This document shows positions 16,944 to 26,791 of a stretch of DNA of 64,000 nt, piece by piece. Origin of the DNA: Chryseobacterium sp. C-71 (GTDB lineage: Bacteria > Bacteroidota > Bacteroidia > Flavobacteriales > Weeksellaceae). The stretch is taken from NCBI RefSeq assembly GCF_020911865.1, contig NZ_CP087131.1, positions 992,001 through 1,056,000 of the forward strand, read 5' to 3'. The position numbers and the translations under genes were made by a program. A model generated the notes under the pieces. The model saw nothing but the letters and a program-made list of their open reading frames with translations. It was not told where the DNA came from and ran no database searches. Each line of letters opens with the position of its first letter. Within the stretch, counting starts at the first letter, position 1.

Positions 16944-19900
16944 TTATTTGAAGTACTCAACCCCGTTTTTAAAGATGTTATGATAATTTGCAGTTGGAAT
17001 GTTTTTCATCAATCCTTCTGCAAAACGTTCAGGGTGACCCATTCTTCCGTAGATCTTTCCATCCGGACTCGTAATTCCTTCAATTCCGAACAATGAGTTG
17101 TTTGGATTGAATGGCATTCCGTGAGCAATGTTTCCATCTAAATCTAAATATTGTGTAGCAATCTGTCCGTTCTCATACAACTTCTGAATTTCTTCTTCCG
17201 AAGCCATAAAACGACCCTCACCGTGAGAAATTGGAATTGTGAAAACCTGATCTTTCATTCCTTTCAACCAAGGTGATTCGTCATTCAATACTTTAACATT
17301 GACCATTTGAGAAATATGTCTTCTGATTGCGTTGTGAGCTAATGTCGGAGAATTTTCATCCAAATCCTTAATCCTTCCGTAAGGCAACAATCCTGACTTC
17401 ACCAAAGCCTGGAAACCGTTACAGATTCCGATGATCATTCCGTCTCTGTCAAGCAATTCATGAACGGCATTTCTCATCTTTTCATTCTTCAGAACATTCA
17501 CGATAAACTTTGCAGAACCGTCCGGCTCGTCACCCGCAGAGAAACCTCCGGAGAATGCTAAAATCTGTGATTGTTTAATTTCTTTTACCCACGCATCAAT
17601 GCTTTCGTCAAGTAACTGATGATTGATATTGATTAGAGGCAAGCTGCTTACAATTGCACCTTCTTTTTGGAATGCATTCAGCGTGTCATACTCGCAATTT
17701 GTCCCCGGAAAAACAGGCAAGAAAACTCTTGGCTGAGCGATTCCGTGTTTTTTGATTTGAATATTTCTTGGGTTGATTGAGTTCAGTTTTGAATCCAGTT
17801 CAACCGTAATTTTTTCTTTTTCTACTGTTGAGAATAGGTTTTCAAAAGTTTTTGTATTGGCTTCAAGTAATTTTTCGATTTCAAAATTTAAACCATTGAT
17901 TTTGAGAATATTTAAATTTTTAACTTCACCGATTAATTGAAGATCAACAGAACTTAATTCTTCAGTCGATTCTATAATTAAACTTCCAATATTTTTAGCT
18001 AATAAAATGTTCTCATCAGCGGTATTTATTTCAGCTCCCAATCTGTTTCCGAAACTCATTTTCGCTAAAGCAACCGCAATGCCGCCTTCTTTCACAGTCT
18101 TCACAGAAACAATTTTTCCAGCTTTGATATTTTCGAAAATAAGTTCGTAAACATCCTTTAATTTATCATAGTTTGGAAGTCCGTTTTCCTGAAGAATATG
18201 ATTGAAGAAATACAGTTTATTTCCTGCCTGTTTAAATTCAGGAGAGATCACATTTTTCTTTTCTCCATTAGCACAAGCGAACGAAATCAAGGTTGGCGGA
18301 ACATTCAAATCCTGATATGTTCCACTCATTGAATCCTTTCCTCCAATCGCTGCCAAACCAAGGTTGATCTGCGCATCATAAGCTCCCAAAAGAGAAGCCA
18401 AAGGTTTGCCCCATTTCTCAGGATTCTGACCTAATTTTTCAAAATATTCCTGAAAACTTAATCTGATATTTTTATAATCGCCGCCCATCGCAACGATTTT
18501 CGCAACGCTTTCAACGACTGCATAAGAAGCTCCCAATAACGAGTTTTGCTTTGAAATTTCAGCATCAAATCCCCAACTTGCAAAGGAAACGGTTTCAATA
18601 TCTTTTGCTCCTAAAATAGGTAACGTCTGAGCACTTCCTTCCATCAAAGTCTGTTGATATTTTCCACCTAGAGGCATCGCAACTGTAGTCGCACCAATGG
18701 ATGAGTCAAACATTTCCAACAAACCTTTTTGAGAAGCAACGTTTTTATCTGCTAAGATTTTTAAGAAATTCTCCTCGTTAAAAGTTTGAGTTTCTTCTTT
18801 TACTTCATTAAGATGCGTGATCTTAACTTCCTGGCTTTTAGAACAACCATTCGTATCTAAGAATTCTCTTGAAAGATCAACAATCTTATCGCCTTTCCAG
18901 AACATCTGCATTCTTCCTGAATCTGTCACTTTTGCAACTTCTACAGCCACAATATTCTCAGCTTCACAGAATTTGATAAACTTTTCTTTATCTTTTGGTT
19001 CAACCACAACCGCCATTCTTTCCTGAGATTCAGAAATAGCAAGTTCAGTTCCGTTCAGACCTTCATATTTTAAAGGTAAAACATCGAGATTAACTTCCAA
19101 AGAATCAGCGATTTCACCGATTGCTACGGAAACACCTCCAGCTCCGAAGTCATTAGATTTTTTAATCAATCTCGTCACTTCTGGATTTCTGAACAATCTC
19201 TGAATTTTACGCTCTTCAACGGCATTTCCTTTCTGAACTTCAGAACTCATCGTGTGAATAGAAGTTTCGTCCTGTTCTTTTGAACTTCCGCTTGCTCCAC
19301 CAACACCATCACGACCCGTCGCACCTCCTAAAATGATGATAGAATCACCAGCTTCAGGTTTTTCACGTCTTACCCAATCCACAGGAACTGCTCCGGTAAC
19401 GAAACCAACTTCCATTCTTTTTGCTTTGTAGCCTTCATCGTAGATTTCGGAAACCATTGTAGTCGCCAAACCGATTTGGTTACCGTAAGATGAATATCCG
19501 TTAGCCGCCTGTTTTGTGATTGTTTTTTGAGGTAATTTCCCTGGCAAAGTTTGATCAACCGGCTCCAGAACATCTGCAGCACCCGTTAATCTCATCGCCT
19601 GGAAAACAAATGAACGTCCTGACAAAGGATCTCTGATTGCTCCTCCTAAACACGTTGAAGCACCACCAAAAGGTTCAATTTCCGTCGGGTGATTGTGTGT
19701 TTCGTTTTTAAATAATAAATACCAAGGCTCTTTTTTACCATCATATTCAGCTTCGATTTGGATTGTACAAGCGTTAATCTCATCGGAAACCACCAAGTTG
19801 TCCAAATTTCCTGTTTTATGGAAATATCTTCCGCAAATTGTCGCCAGATCCATCAAGGAAATTGGTTTTAATTCGCGTCCTAAGAATTTTCTTTTTTCGA

Positions 19901-20636
19901 TATAATCATTGAAAATAGTTTCCAATGTATGTTTAAACTGTCCTTCAAATTCAATATTTGACAATTCTGTTTCAAACGTTGTATGACGGCAGTGGTCACT
20001 CCAATATGTATCTAAAACTTTCAGTTCTGTTTCTGTAGGATTTCTTTTTTCAGTTTTAAAATATTCCTGAATGAATTTTAAATCATCCAGACCTAAAGCA
20101 AAGCCATGATTATTAAAGAATTCTTCAATCTGAGCATCATCAAAATTGATAAAACCTTCGTGAATAATCACTTTTGACGGAGTTTCTTCTGCAGGAATAT
20201 CTAAAGTTGATAAATCTTTTTCCTGAGATTCTACTTTATTGATGAGAAGGTCTTTGATTTTTGCCAAATCAGATTCAGAAACGCCTTCAAACTCGATGAG
20301 CTTACCGCTTCTTACCTTAGATTTTTCATTTTCAGTCAGTAAAGCGATACACTTTTGAGCAGAATCGGCACGTTGGTCATATTGTCCCGGTAAAAATTCT
20401 AATGCGAAATAAACTCCTTTTGCAGGATTTTCTTCGATTAAAATATCGGTAACAGGATCAACGAAAGTGCTGTTTACAACTTTTTCGAATTCACCATCAT
20501 TTAATCCAAAAATATCGTAAACGTTATACACTTTTACGCTTTGGATAGACGGAACCACCGCTTTTACTTCATCAAAAATTTTTGGACTTTCTACATCGAA
20601 AATTCCTCTTTTTTCTACGAAAATTCTTTTGTTCAT
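16944..20636 (-). CDS. purL: Phosphoribosylformylglycinamidine synthase, single-chain
   Basis: This is the fourth step of purine synthesis, converting FGAR to FGAM with glutamine and ATP. It has 1230 residues, the large fused form. There is an N-terminal PurS-like region, then a linker with DTYWSDHCRHTTFETE (about 208-223). Two AIRS-like ATPase halves follow, with LFKNETHNHPTEIEPFGGAS near 300. The C-terminal class I glutaminase holds the Cys nucleophile in GICNGFQALV and His/Glu in SHGEGRF and GHPER. Downstream, on the same strand and closely spaced, are the barstar, SGNH and GGCT-like genes. Confidence 0.97.
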   Translation of the reverse strand: MNKRIFVEKRGIFDVESPKIFDEVKAVVPSIQSVKVYNVYDIFGLNDGEFEKVVNSTFVDPVTDILIEENPAKGVYFALEFLPGQYDQRADSAQKCIALLTENEKSKVRSGKLIEFEGVSESDLAKIKDLLINKVESQEKDLSTLDIPAEETPSKVIIHEGFINFDDAQIEEFFNNHGFALGLDDLKFIQEYFKTEKRNPTETELKVLDTYWSDHCRHTTFETELSNIEFEGQFKHTLETIFNDYIEKRKFLGRELKPISLMDLATICGRYFHKTGNLDNLVVSDEINACTIQIEAEYDGKKEPWYLLFKNETHNHPTEIEPFGGASTCLGGAIRDPLSGRSFVFQAMRLTGAADVLEPVDQTLPGKLPQKTITKQAANGYSSYGNQIGLATTMVSEIYDEGYKAKRMEVGFVTGAVPVDWVRREKPEAGDSIIILGGATGRDGVGGASGSSKEQDETSIHTMSSEVQKGNAVEERKIQRLFRNPEVTRLIKKSNDFGAGGVSVAIGEIADSLEVNLDVLPLKYEGLNGTELAISESQERMAVVVEPKDKEKFIKFCEAENIVAVEVAKVTDSGRMQMFWKGDKIVDLSREFLDTNGCSKSQEVKITHLNEVKEETQTFNEENFLKILADKNVASQKGLLEMFDSSIGATTVAMPLGGKYQQTLMEGSAQTLPILGAKDIETVSFASWGFDAEISKQNSLLGASYAVVESVAKIVAMGGDYKNIRLSFQEYFEKLGQNPEKWGKPLASLLGAYDAQINLGLAAIGGKDSMSGTYQDLNVPPTLISFACANGEKKNVISPEFKQAGNKLYFFNHILQENGLPNYDKLKDVYELIFENIKAGKIVSVKTVKEGGIAVALAKMSFGNRLGAEINTADENILLAKNIGSLIIESTEELSSVDLQLIGEVKNLNILKINGLNFEIEKLLEANTKTFENLFSTVEKEKITVELDSKLNSINPRNIQIKKHGIAQPRVFLPVFPGTNCEYDTLNAFQKEGAIVSSLPLININHQLLDESIDAWVKEIKQSQILAFSGGFSAGDEPDGSAKFIVNVLKNEKMRNAVHELLDRDGMIIGICNGFQALVKSGLLPYGRIKDLDENSPTLAHNAIRRHISQMVNVKVLNDESPWLKGMKDQVFTIPISHGEGRFMASEEEIQKLYENGQIATQYLDLDGNIAHGMPFNPNNSLFGIEGITSPDGKIYGRMGHPERFAEGLMKNIPTANYHNIFKNGVEYFK

Positions 20637-20718
20637 TTTTATAGATATGAGATTTTAGCCTTTCATTTTCTAAAATCGTTTATTAGATTTATTATTTTTA
20701 TTGAGATGAAAATAAGTT

Positions 20719-21774
20719 TTATTTACTAATATTCATCACATTTTCAACTTCTTCTATTAACTTTTGCTTATCCGGCAAAACAGTAATATATTTTGAGGCA
20801 AAAAGATTATTTTCAAATCCACCCAAAATATATTCTGCTGTAATTTCATCTTTTTCAGCACACAAAATAATTCCGATTGGCGGATTGTCATTATCATCAT
20901 TCACTTCTGTCTTGTAATAATTAAGGTAAGTATTTAGTTGGCCACCATCTGAAATATTTAGTTTTGTGGTTTTCAATTCTATTAAAATATAGCATTGCAA
21001 AATTTTATTGTAGAAAACCATATCAACATAATAGTGTGTATTATTGATGGTTACTCTTTGTTGTGAACCTACGAACATAAATCCTTTTCCTAATTCTAAC
21101 AAAAAATCTTCGATATGGCGGATTAGTTTTCTTTCTAAATCTTTTTCAAGCAAAGGTTTATTTTCCGGTATTCCCAGAAATTCGAAAACATAAGGACTTT
21201 TTAGAATATCTTCAGCCTTACTAAGCTCTTGTCCCTTTTTAGAAAGCTCATAAACCTTTTCTTTGTTAGATTTTCCTTGAGACAGCAAAAGCCTTTCGTA
21301 AAGAGAACTGTCAATTTGTCTTTTCAATTCCCGAATCGACCAATGCGCATTCACCGTTTCTTTTTCGTAAAAACTTCTTTTGTTTTTATCTTCAATGATG
21401 AGTAATTCGCAAATATGTGTCCACGTAAGTTGTATGGAAGATAATAAAAGAACTTCAGACTGTCCAGTCGTTGACTGGACACTTGAATATTCCAAATAAA
21501 ACTTCCTCATATTGAACAAATTAGAGCGAGAAAAACCTTTTCCAATTTCTTTTGTCAACAGTTTAGATAATTTTAGAATAATCTGTCTTGATGTGGAATA
21601 ATCAATATTATTTCTCTTTTCCGCCTCCACAATTTCTTTCCCAATTTCCCAATAGGTAAGAATTAATTCTTTATTTATTCTTTGATAAGTATTTGCCCGA
21701 GCCTTGAGAACAATATGTTTAATGTTCTTTATCAAATTGACATCAATGGCAGACAAATAATTATCTTCTTTCAT
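20719..21774 (-). CDS. YhcG/DUF1016 family PDDEXK nuclease domain protein
   Basis: The 351-residue protein has an N-terminal DUF1016_N helical domain (about 10-160; INKELILTYWEIGKEIVE, SRSNLFNMRKFY, TWTHICELL). The C-terminal PD-(D/E)XK nuclease domain follows (about 185-345), with the catalytic Asp in YYVDMVFYN and E-x-K in CYILIELKTTK. YhcG proteins occur patchily, often near restriction systems, and are suspected of DNA or RNA processing. Here the gene stands alone between purL and purB. Confidence 0.88.
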   Translation of the reverse strand: MKEDNYLSAIDVNLIKNIKHIVLKARANTYQRINKELILTYWEIGKEIVEAEKRNNIDYSTSRQIILKLSKLLTKEIGKGFSRSNLFNMRKFYLEYSSVQSTTGQSEVLLLSSIQLTWTHICELLIIEDKNKRSFYEKETVNAHWSIRELKRQIDSSLYERLLLSQGKSNKEKVYELSKKGQELSKAEDILKSPYVFEFLGIPENKPLLEKDLERKLIRHIEDFLLELGKGFMFVGSQQRVTINNTHYYVDMVFYNKILQCYILIELKTTKLNISDGGQLNTYLNYYKTEVNDDNDNPPIGIILCAEKDEITAEYILGGFENNLFASKYITVLPDKQKLIEEVENVMNISK

Positions 21775-21866
21775 AAATTTCTTCGAGTCAGAATCTCCTC
21801 AGAATATTCCTATAATTTTGAAGTGCTATTCAACTAAAATACAAAACTTAATTATAAAATTAAAAT

Positions 21867-21887
21867 ATGCAGCCCGAAAGACTGCAT
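21867..21887 (-). terminator. Terminator of purB
   Basis: Arms atgcag and ctgcat enclose a 9-base loop just past the purB stop. The minus-strand tail is T-rich (attttaatttt). Confidence 0.55.
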
Positions 21888-21892
21888 GTAAT

Positions 21893-23320
21893 TTATACTT
21901 TCAGATCAGATTCTAAACCAATCAATTCGCTGTTGGCATCCAAAATAGGCTGAACTTCATTAGCAATGAACTCTTCCGTTTGTATTGGCGCAAAACCGAT
22001 GAAGTTTTTCGGGTCGAGAACTTCTTTTAATTTTGATTTATCAAGTTTTAAAGAATGATCATTTAAGATTCTTTCGATCAAATCGTTTTCTTTTCCTTCT
22101 TCTTTTACCTGTTTCGAAGCTTCCATAGAGTGAACTCTGATTACTTCGTGGATTTCCTGACGGTCGCCACCAGCTTTCACTTCTTCCATGATGATATATT
22201 CTGTCGCCATGAAAGGAAGTTCTTCCATAATATGTTTGTTGATTCTGTTTGGATAAACCACTATTCCATTCATGATGTTGTTCCAAATCAATAGAATTGC
22301 ATCAACCGCTAAAAACGCCTGTGGAATTGTTAATCTCTTGTTTGCAGAATCATCTAATGTTCTTTCAAACCACTGTGTTGAAGCGACCATTGCAGAACTT
22401 GTCGTTAAAGACATTACATATTTTGCTAAAGCTCCGATTCTTTCGCTTCTCATTGGATTACGTTTGTAAGCCATTGCAGATGAACCGATTTGGTTTTTCT
22501 CGAATGGTTCTTCAATTTCTTTCAAATTTTGAAGAAGACGTAAATCGTTTGTGAATTTATGTGCAGATTGAGCGATATTTCCTAATAAAGCAACAACTTT
22601 AGCATCAATCTTTCTGTCATAAGTTTGTCCAGAAACTCCGAAAACTTTTTCGAAACCAAATCTTTTTGACAATTCTTTATCTAAATGTTTAACTTTAGAA
22701 TAATCGCCGTTGAAAAGTTCTAAGAAACTTGCAGCAGTTCCGGTTGTTCCTTTTACCCCTCTAAAACGTAGAGTTTCAAGGAAGAAATCCAACTCTTCGA
22801 TGTCAAGAACCAAACTCTGTAACCAAAGTGTAGCTCTTTTTCCAACGGTTGTCAACTGAGCTGGTTGGAAATGGGTGAATCCTAAAGTCGGAAGGTCTTT
22901 ATATTGAATTGAAAAATCAGCCAGATTTTTCATCACGTTAACCAACTTTTTCTTTAAAATTAAAAGTCCGTCACGGATCTGAATTAGGTCAGTATTATCT
23001 CCTACAAAAGCTGAAGTTGCTCCCAAGTGAATAATTCCTTTTGCCGAAGGTGCCACATCACCATAAGCGTGAACGTGAGCCATCACATCATGACGGAATT
23101 TCTTTTCATATTCTGCCGCTTTATCATAATCGATATTGTCAACATTGGCTTTCAACTCTGCAATTTGCTCGTCTGTAATATCAAGACCCAAGTCTTTTTC
23201 AATCTCAGCCAAAGCGATCCAAAGCTTTCTCCAATTCTGGAATTTGTTGTTGTGAGAAAAGTTAAACAACATTTCTTGGCTGGAGTAACGCTCTTCCAAT
23301 GGATTTTTGTAGGAATTCAT
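21893..23320 (-). CDS. purB: Adenylosuccinate lyase
   Basis: The enzyme acts twice in purine synthesis, splitting SAICAR and adenylosuccinate to release fumarate. It has 475 residues, belonging to the longer PurB type. The fumarase-superfamily signature is SSAMAYKRNPMRSE (about 280-293), which holds the catalytic Ser loop; HLGATSAFVGDNTD (about 97-110) and GFTHFQPAQLTT (about 146-157) carry the other active-site residues. Confidence 0.95.
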   Translation of the reverse strand: MNSYKNPLEERYSSQEMLFNFSHNNKFQNWRKLWIALAEIEKDLGLDITDEQIAELKANVDNIDYDKAAEYEKKFRHDVMAHVHAYGDVAPSAKGIIHLGATSAFVGDNTDLIQIRDGLLILKKKLVNVMKNLADFSIQYKDLPTLGFTHFQPAQLTTVGKRATLWLQSLVLDIEELDFFLETLRFRGVKGTTGTAASFLELFNGDYSKVKHLDKELSKRFGFEKVFGVSGQTYDRKIDAKVVALLGNIAQSAHKFTNDLRLLQNLKEIEEPFEKNQIGSSAMAYKRNPMRSERIGALAKYVMSLTTSSAMVASTQWFERTLDDSANKRLTIPQAFLAVDAILLIWNNIMNGIVVYPNRINKHIMEELPFMATEYIIMEEVKAGGDRQEIHEVIRVHSMEASKQVKEEGKENDLIERILNDHSLKLDKSKLKEVLDPKNFIGFAPIQTEEFIANEVQPILDANSELIGLESDLKV

Positions 23321-23555
23321 TCTTTCTTTTACTTTTTAGATGCACAAAAATACGGATTTTGATTGAGAGAGAAAAATTGTGAGAATGGTTTTAAGTTTTC
23401 ATAAAAAAACAACGCTAAATTGTAAATAATTAATTTAAAGCTTTGAGAGAATCCGCGATTATCTTTTTAATCGTCATCTTTAGTCTGCCTAAATGTCCTG
23501 ATTTTTTCTTTGGCAAAATCTTTGACAAAGATGTGTTATAAAAAGTTATTGAAAC

Positions 23556-24092
23556 ATGGAAAATCAGGATATCAACGAAGAAAATATCAATAATCAGGAA
23601 GAAATCAATCCTCAGACGGAAACTACAACAGAAGAAAATGTGACAGAAATTCCTACTGCAGAAGAACTTTTGGCAGTAGAAAAAGACCGTTACATCAGAT
23701 TGTACGCAGAGTTTGAAAACTATAAAAAAAGAACTTCAAAAGAGAAGATGGACTTCTTCACTTACGCCAACCAAGAGATGATGGTTTCTATGCTAGGTGT
23801 TTTGGATGATTTTGAAAGAGCTTTAAAAGAAATCGCTAAAAATGGTAACGAAGCCGACCTTCAGGGAGTTGAATTGATTTACAACAAGTTTAAAAACAAA
23901 TTAACTGAGAAAGGTTTAAAAATCATGGAAGTAAGAGCGGGTGACAGCTTTAATGTTGACTACCACGAGGCAATTACACAAATTCCTTCTCCATCTGAAG
24001 ATTTGAAAGGTAAAATCGTAGATGTTATCGAAACGGGATATACTTTAGGTGACAAAGTAATTCGTTTTGCAAAAGTTGTAACAGGAAACTAA
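23556..24092 (+). CDS. grpE: Nucleotide exchange factor GrpE
   Basis: This co-chaperone releases ADP from DnaK. It has 178 residues: an acidic disordered N-terminus, a long coiled coil (about 38-95, with RYIRLYAEFENYKKRTSKEK), then the four-helix and beta-wing domain ending DKVIRFAKVVTG. It is followed 78 bases later by dnaJ on the same strand. No CIRCE operator was seen upstream. Confidence 0.95.
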   Translation: MENQDINEENINNQEEINPQTETTTEENVTEIPTAEELLAVEKDRYIRLYAEFENYKKRTSKEKMDFFTYANQEMMVSMLGVLDDFERALKEIAKNGNEADLQGVELIYNKFKNKLTEKGLKIMEVRAGDSFNVDYHEAITQIPSPSEDLKGKIVDVIETGYTLGDKVIRFAKVVTGN

Positions 24093-24170
24093 AATTCATT
24101 AATGATAAATGATGAGTGATAATTAATCTTATAGCAATTATTATTCATCTATCATCAATTATAATTATAT

Positions 24171-25289
24171 ATGTCAAAGAGAGATTATTACGAGGTTCTT
24201 GAGGTCAGCAAATCTGCGAGTGCCGACGAAATAAAGAAAGCATACCGAAAAATGGCAATCAAATATCACCCAGATAAAAATCCGGGAGATAAAGGGGCTG
24301 AAGAAAAATTTAAAGAAGCTGCAGAAGCTTACGAAGTATTGAGCGACGACAATAAAAAAGCTCGTTATGACCAATACGGACACGCCGGAATGGGCGGTGC
24401 CGGAGGTTACGGCGGCGGTGGCTTCGGTGGCGGAATGAATATGGAAGACATCTTCAGTCAGTTTGGCGACATTTTCGGCGGTGGATTTGGAGGATTCGGC
24501 GGTGGCGGCGGAGGTCGTCAGCAGGTGAAAGGTTCTAATTTAAGAATCAGAATCAAGCTGAATCTTGAAGAGATGGTGAACGGAACCCAAAAAACTCTTA
24601 AAGTAAAAAAAATGAAGATGGCAGAAGGTGCCACTTCAAAGACCTGTCCTACTTGTAACGGAGCCGGAGTTCAGATGAAGGTGATGAATACAATGTTCGG
24701 ACAAATGCAAACGCAGACCACTTGTGGAACTTGCCAGGGAATTGGGAAAGTTGCCGACAAAATTCCTGCCGGAGCTAATGCACAAGGTTTAATAAAAGAT
24801 GAGGAGGAAATTTCGATCAACATTCCTGCAGGTGCAAGAGACGGCATCCAATTGAATGTGAGAGGAAAAGGAAATGATGCACCTTTCGGTGGAATTCCTG
24901 GAGATTTATTGGTAATCGTAGAGGAAGAAGTAGACAAAACCATCAAAAGAGAAGGTGACAATCTTCATCAGGAACTATATGTTTCTTTTGCCGAAGCGGC
25001 TTTAGGAACTAAAAAAGAAATACCAACTGTTGGTGGAAAAGTAAAAATCACCGTAGATGCAGGAACTCAATCCGGGAAAATCTTAAGATTAGCAGGGAAA
25101 GGTTTACCAAGCATTGACAGCTATGGAAAAGGCGATATGTTTATCCACATCAATGTATGGACGCCGCAAACGCTAAACAAAGAACAAAAAGATTTCTTTG
25201 AAAAGCAAATGTCTAGTGGTGACATGGTTGCAGAACCATCCGGAAAGGAAAAGACTTTCTTTGATAAGGTGAAAGATCTATTCAATTAA
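24171..25289 (+). CDS. dnaJ: Chaperone DnaJ with reduced zinc domain
   Basis: This J-domain co-chaperone of DnaK has 372 residues. The J domain (1-70) has HPD at 33-35. A Gly/Phe-rich linker covers about 71-118, and two C-terminal beta domains carry substrate binding. The zinc region is unusual: only two CxxCxGxG repeats are present (CPTCNGAG 159-166, CGTCQGIG 185-192). The positions expected for repeats 1 and 4 have no Cys ([14 protein letters not shown] and [14 protein letters not shown]). By position, the surviving pair corresponds to zinc centre II. It forms an operon with grpE. Confidence 0.95.
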   Translation: MSKRDYYEVLEVSKSASADEIKKAYRKMAIKYHPDKNPGDKGAEEKFKEAAEAYEVLSDDNKKARYDQYGHAGMGGAGGYGGGGFGGGMNMEDIFSQFGDIFGGGFGGFGGGGGGRQQVKGSNLRIRIKLNLEEMVNGTQKTLKVKKMKMAEGATSKTCPTCNGAGVQMKVMNTMFGQMQTQTTCGTCQGIGKVADKIPAGANAQGLIKDEEEISINIPAGARDGIQLNVRGKGNDAPFGGIPGDLLVIVEEEVDKTIKREGDNLHQELYVSFAEAALGTKKEIPTVGGKVKITVDAGTQSGKILRLAGKGLPSIDSYGKGDMFIHINVWTPQTLNKEQKDFFEKQMSSGDMVAEPSGKEKTFFDKVKDLFN

Positions 25290-25295
25290 AAAAAT

Positions 25296-25326
25296 AAAAG
25301 AGGCTTTGCAAAAAGTCTCTTTTTCA
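25296..25326 (+). terminator. Terminator after dnaJ
   Basis: The imperfect hairpin aaaagaggct / agtctctttt ends in a T5 run, a few bases after the dnaJ stop. Confidence 0.7.
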
Positions 25327-25374
25327 CTTTCATAGTATATTAAATTATTTATATCTTTAAGGTAGCAATTCAAA

Positions 25375-25725
25375 ATGAACTATCAACTTCAACTTCGTAC
25401 GCCAGACTCTAATGGTAATCTTGTATTTAATACAATAATTTTTGATGCATTCAAAGTAAATATTGTAGAGCGATATTATGGACTTGTTCCAAAATCTTGT
25501 GAAGTATTGTTTAAAGTGAGAACTTTAGATGATCAACTGATCAAAAGAAAAGACGGGCACGTGAAAATCAGAATCAAGGATGAAGATTATAATACTTATA
25601 AAACCCTGATAAAGGTTTTCGGAACTTACGAATACAAAAACAAACTCATTAGCAGAAATGATGCACAGCAAGACTTTGTACATTTTATCTTGAGACTGGT
25701 GATTATGAATTATAATTTAAACTAA
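25375..25725 (+). CDS. Hypothetical protein
   Basis: The 116-residue protein (MNYQLQLRTPDSNGN) has no signal peptide or membrane segment. The sequence is mixed beta/alpha with many Lys and Ile in KRKDGHVKIRIKDEDYNTY. No family is recognised. It stands alone between dnaJ and the GH43 gene, after the dnaJ terminator. Confidence 0.6.
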   Translation: MNYQLQLRTPDSNGNLVFNTIIFDAFKVNIVERYYGLVPKSCEVLFKVRTLDDQLIKRKDGHVKIRIKDEDYNTYKTLIKVFGTYEYKNKLISRNDAQQDFVHFILRLVIMNYNLN

Positions 25726-25769
25726 AAATTTTCTCTTTTTTCGTAAAACTAATTACGGAAGCCCAATTC

Positions 25770-26785
25770 ATGAGAAAATTTATCATTCTTACATTATTCG
25801 GTGTAATCGGTTACGCACAGGAAAGTCCAAAATATTTATTTGATCATTTGTATTTTGCAGACTCTTTTCTGTGCATGTTTTTGATGGTAAAATTTACATT
25901 TATCCATCTCATGATATTCAGACTGATGTGAAAGATGCTGCCAACGGAGCTCACTTTAACATGAAAGATTATCATGTTCTGACGTTAAACAATGTGAATC
26001 AGAAAGCAAAAGACAACGGCATTGCGTTGAAATTAAGAGATATTTCTTGGGCAAAACAACAGCTTTGGGCTCCTGATGTTGCTAAAAAAGGAAACAAATA
26101 CTATCTTTATTTTCCTGCAAAAGATCACAATGATTTATTTAAAATTGGGGTAGCTTCAAGTAAAAGTCCGACTGGGCCTTTTAAAGCTGAAAAAACTCCA
26201 ATTAGCGGAACGTACAGCATTGACCCAACGGTTTTAAATGATCATGGACAATATTATATTTATTTTGGAGGATTAAAAGGCGGTCAGCTTCAAGAATACC
26301 GAAATAATAAGCATTCTAAAGATTATCCTGAACTTCAGAAAGACGAAAACGCTTTATTGCCAAAAATTGCTTTACTGAAAAGCAATATGAAAGAACTGGC
26401 TGAGGAACCAAAAGATGTTTTAATTGTAGACAAAAACGGAAATCAGTTAAAATCAGGAGATCAGCACAGACGTTTTTTTGAAGGTATTTGGATTCATCAA
26501 TACGACAACAAATATTACCTTTCCTACTCTACCGGAGAAACCCATAAACTCGTTTACGCTGTCGGAGATAATCCTTATGGACCGTTTACATTTCAAGGTG
26601 AAATTCTGACGCCAGTCGTTGGCTGGACAACACATCACAGCATCGTAGAAATTGATAAAAAATGGTATCTTTTTTATCATGATTCTAAAAATTCTGGTGG
26701 GAAAAGTTATCTGAGAAGCCTTAAAGTAAGAGAACTGAAATACGATCAAGCCGGAATGATTCTTCCGATGAATGGTCAGGATTAG
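25770..26785 (+). pseudogene. GH43 family glycosidase, frameshifted after the signal peptide
   Basis: An ATG at 25770 opens a signal peptide (MRKFIILTLFGVIGYAQ) followed by LFDHLYFAD, and the frame then breaks in the T-rich stretch at about 25861-25870. The rest of a GH43 protein continues in another frame from VHVFDGKIYIYPSHD (about 25871) to 26785. The family normally reads ...ADPSxHVFDGKIYIYPSHD without a break, so two bases too many or one too few are present. The catalytic region appears otherwise complete: SIDPTVLND, RRFFEGIWIH and VVGWTTHHSIVE. It would be a beta-xylosidase/arabinofuranosidase-type enzyme if functional. It is either a real pseudogene, a phase-variable run or a sequencing error. 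Confidence 0.8.
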
Positions 26786-26791
26786 ATTAAT

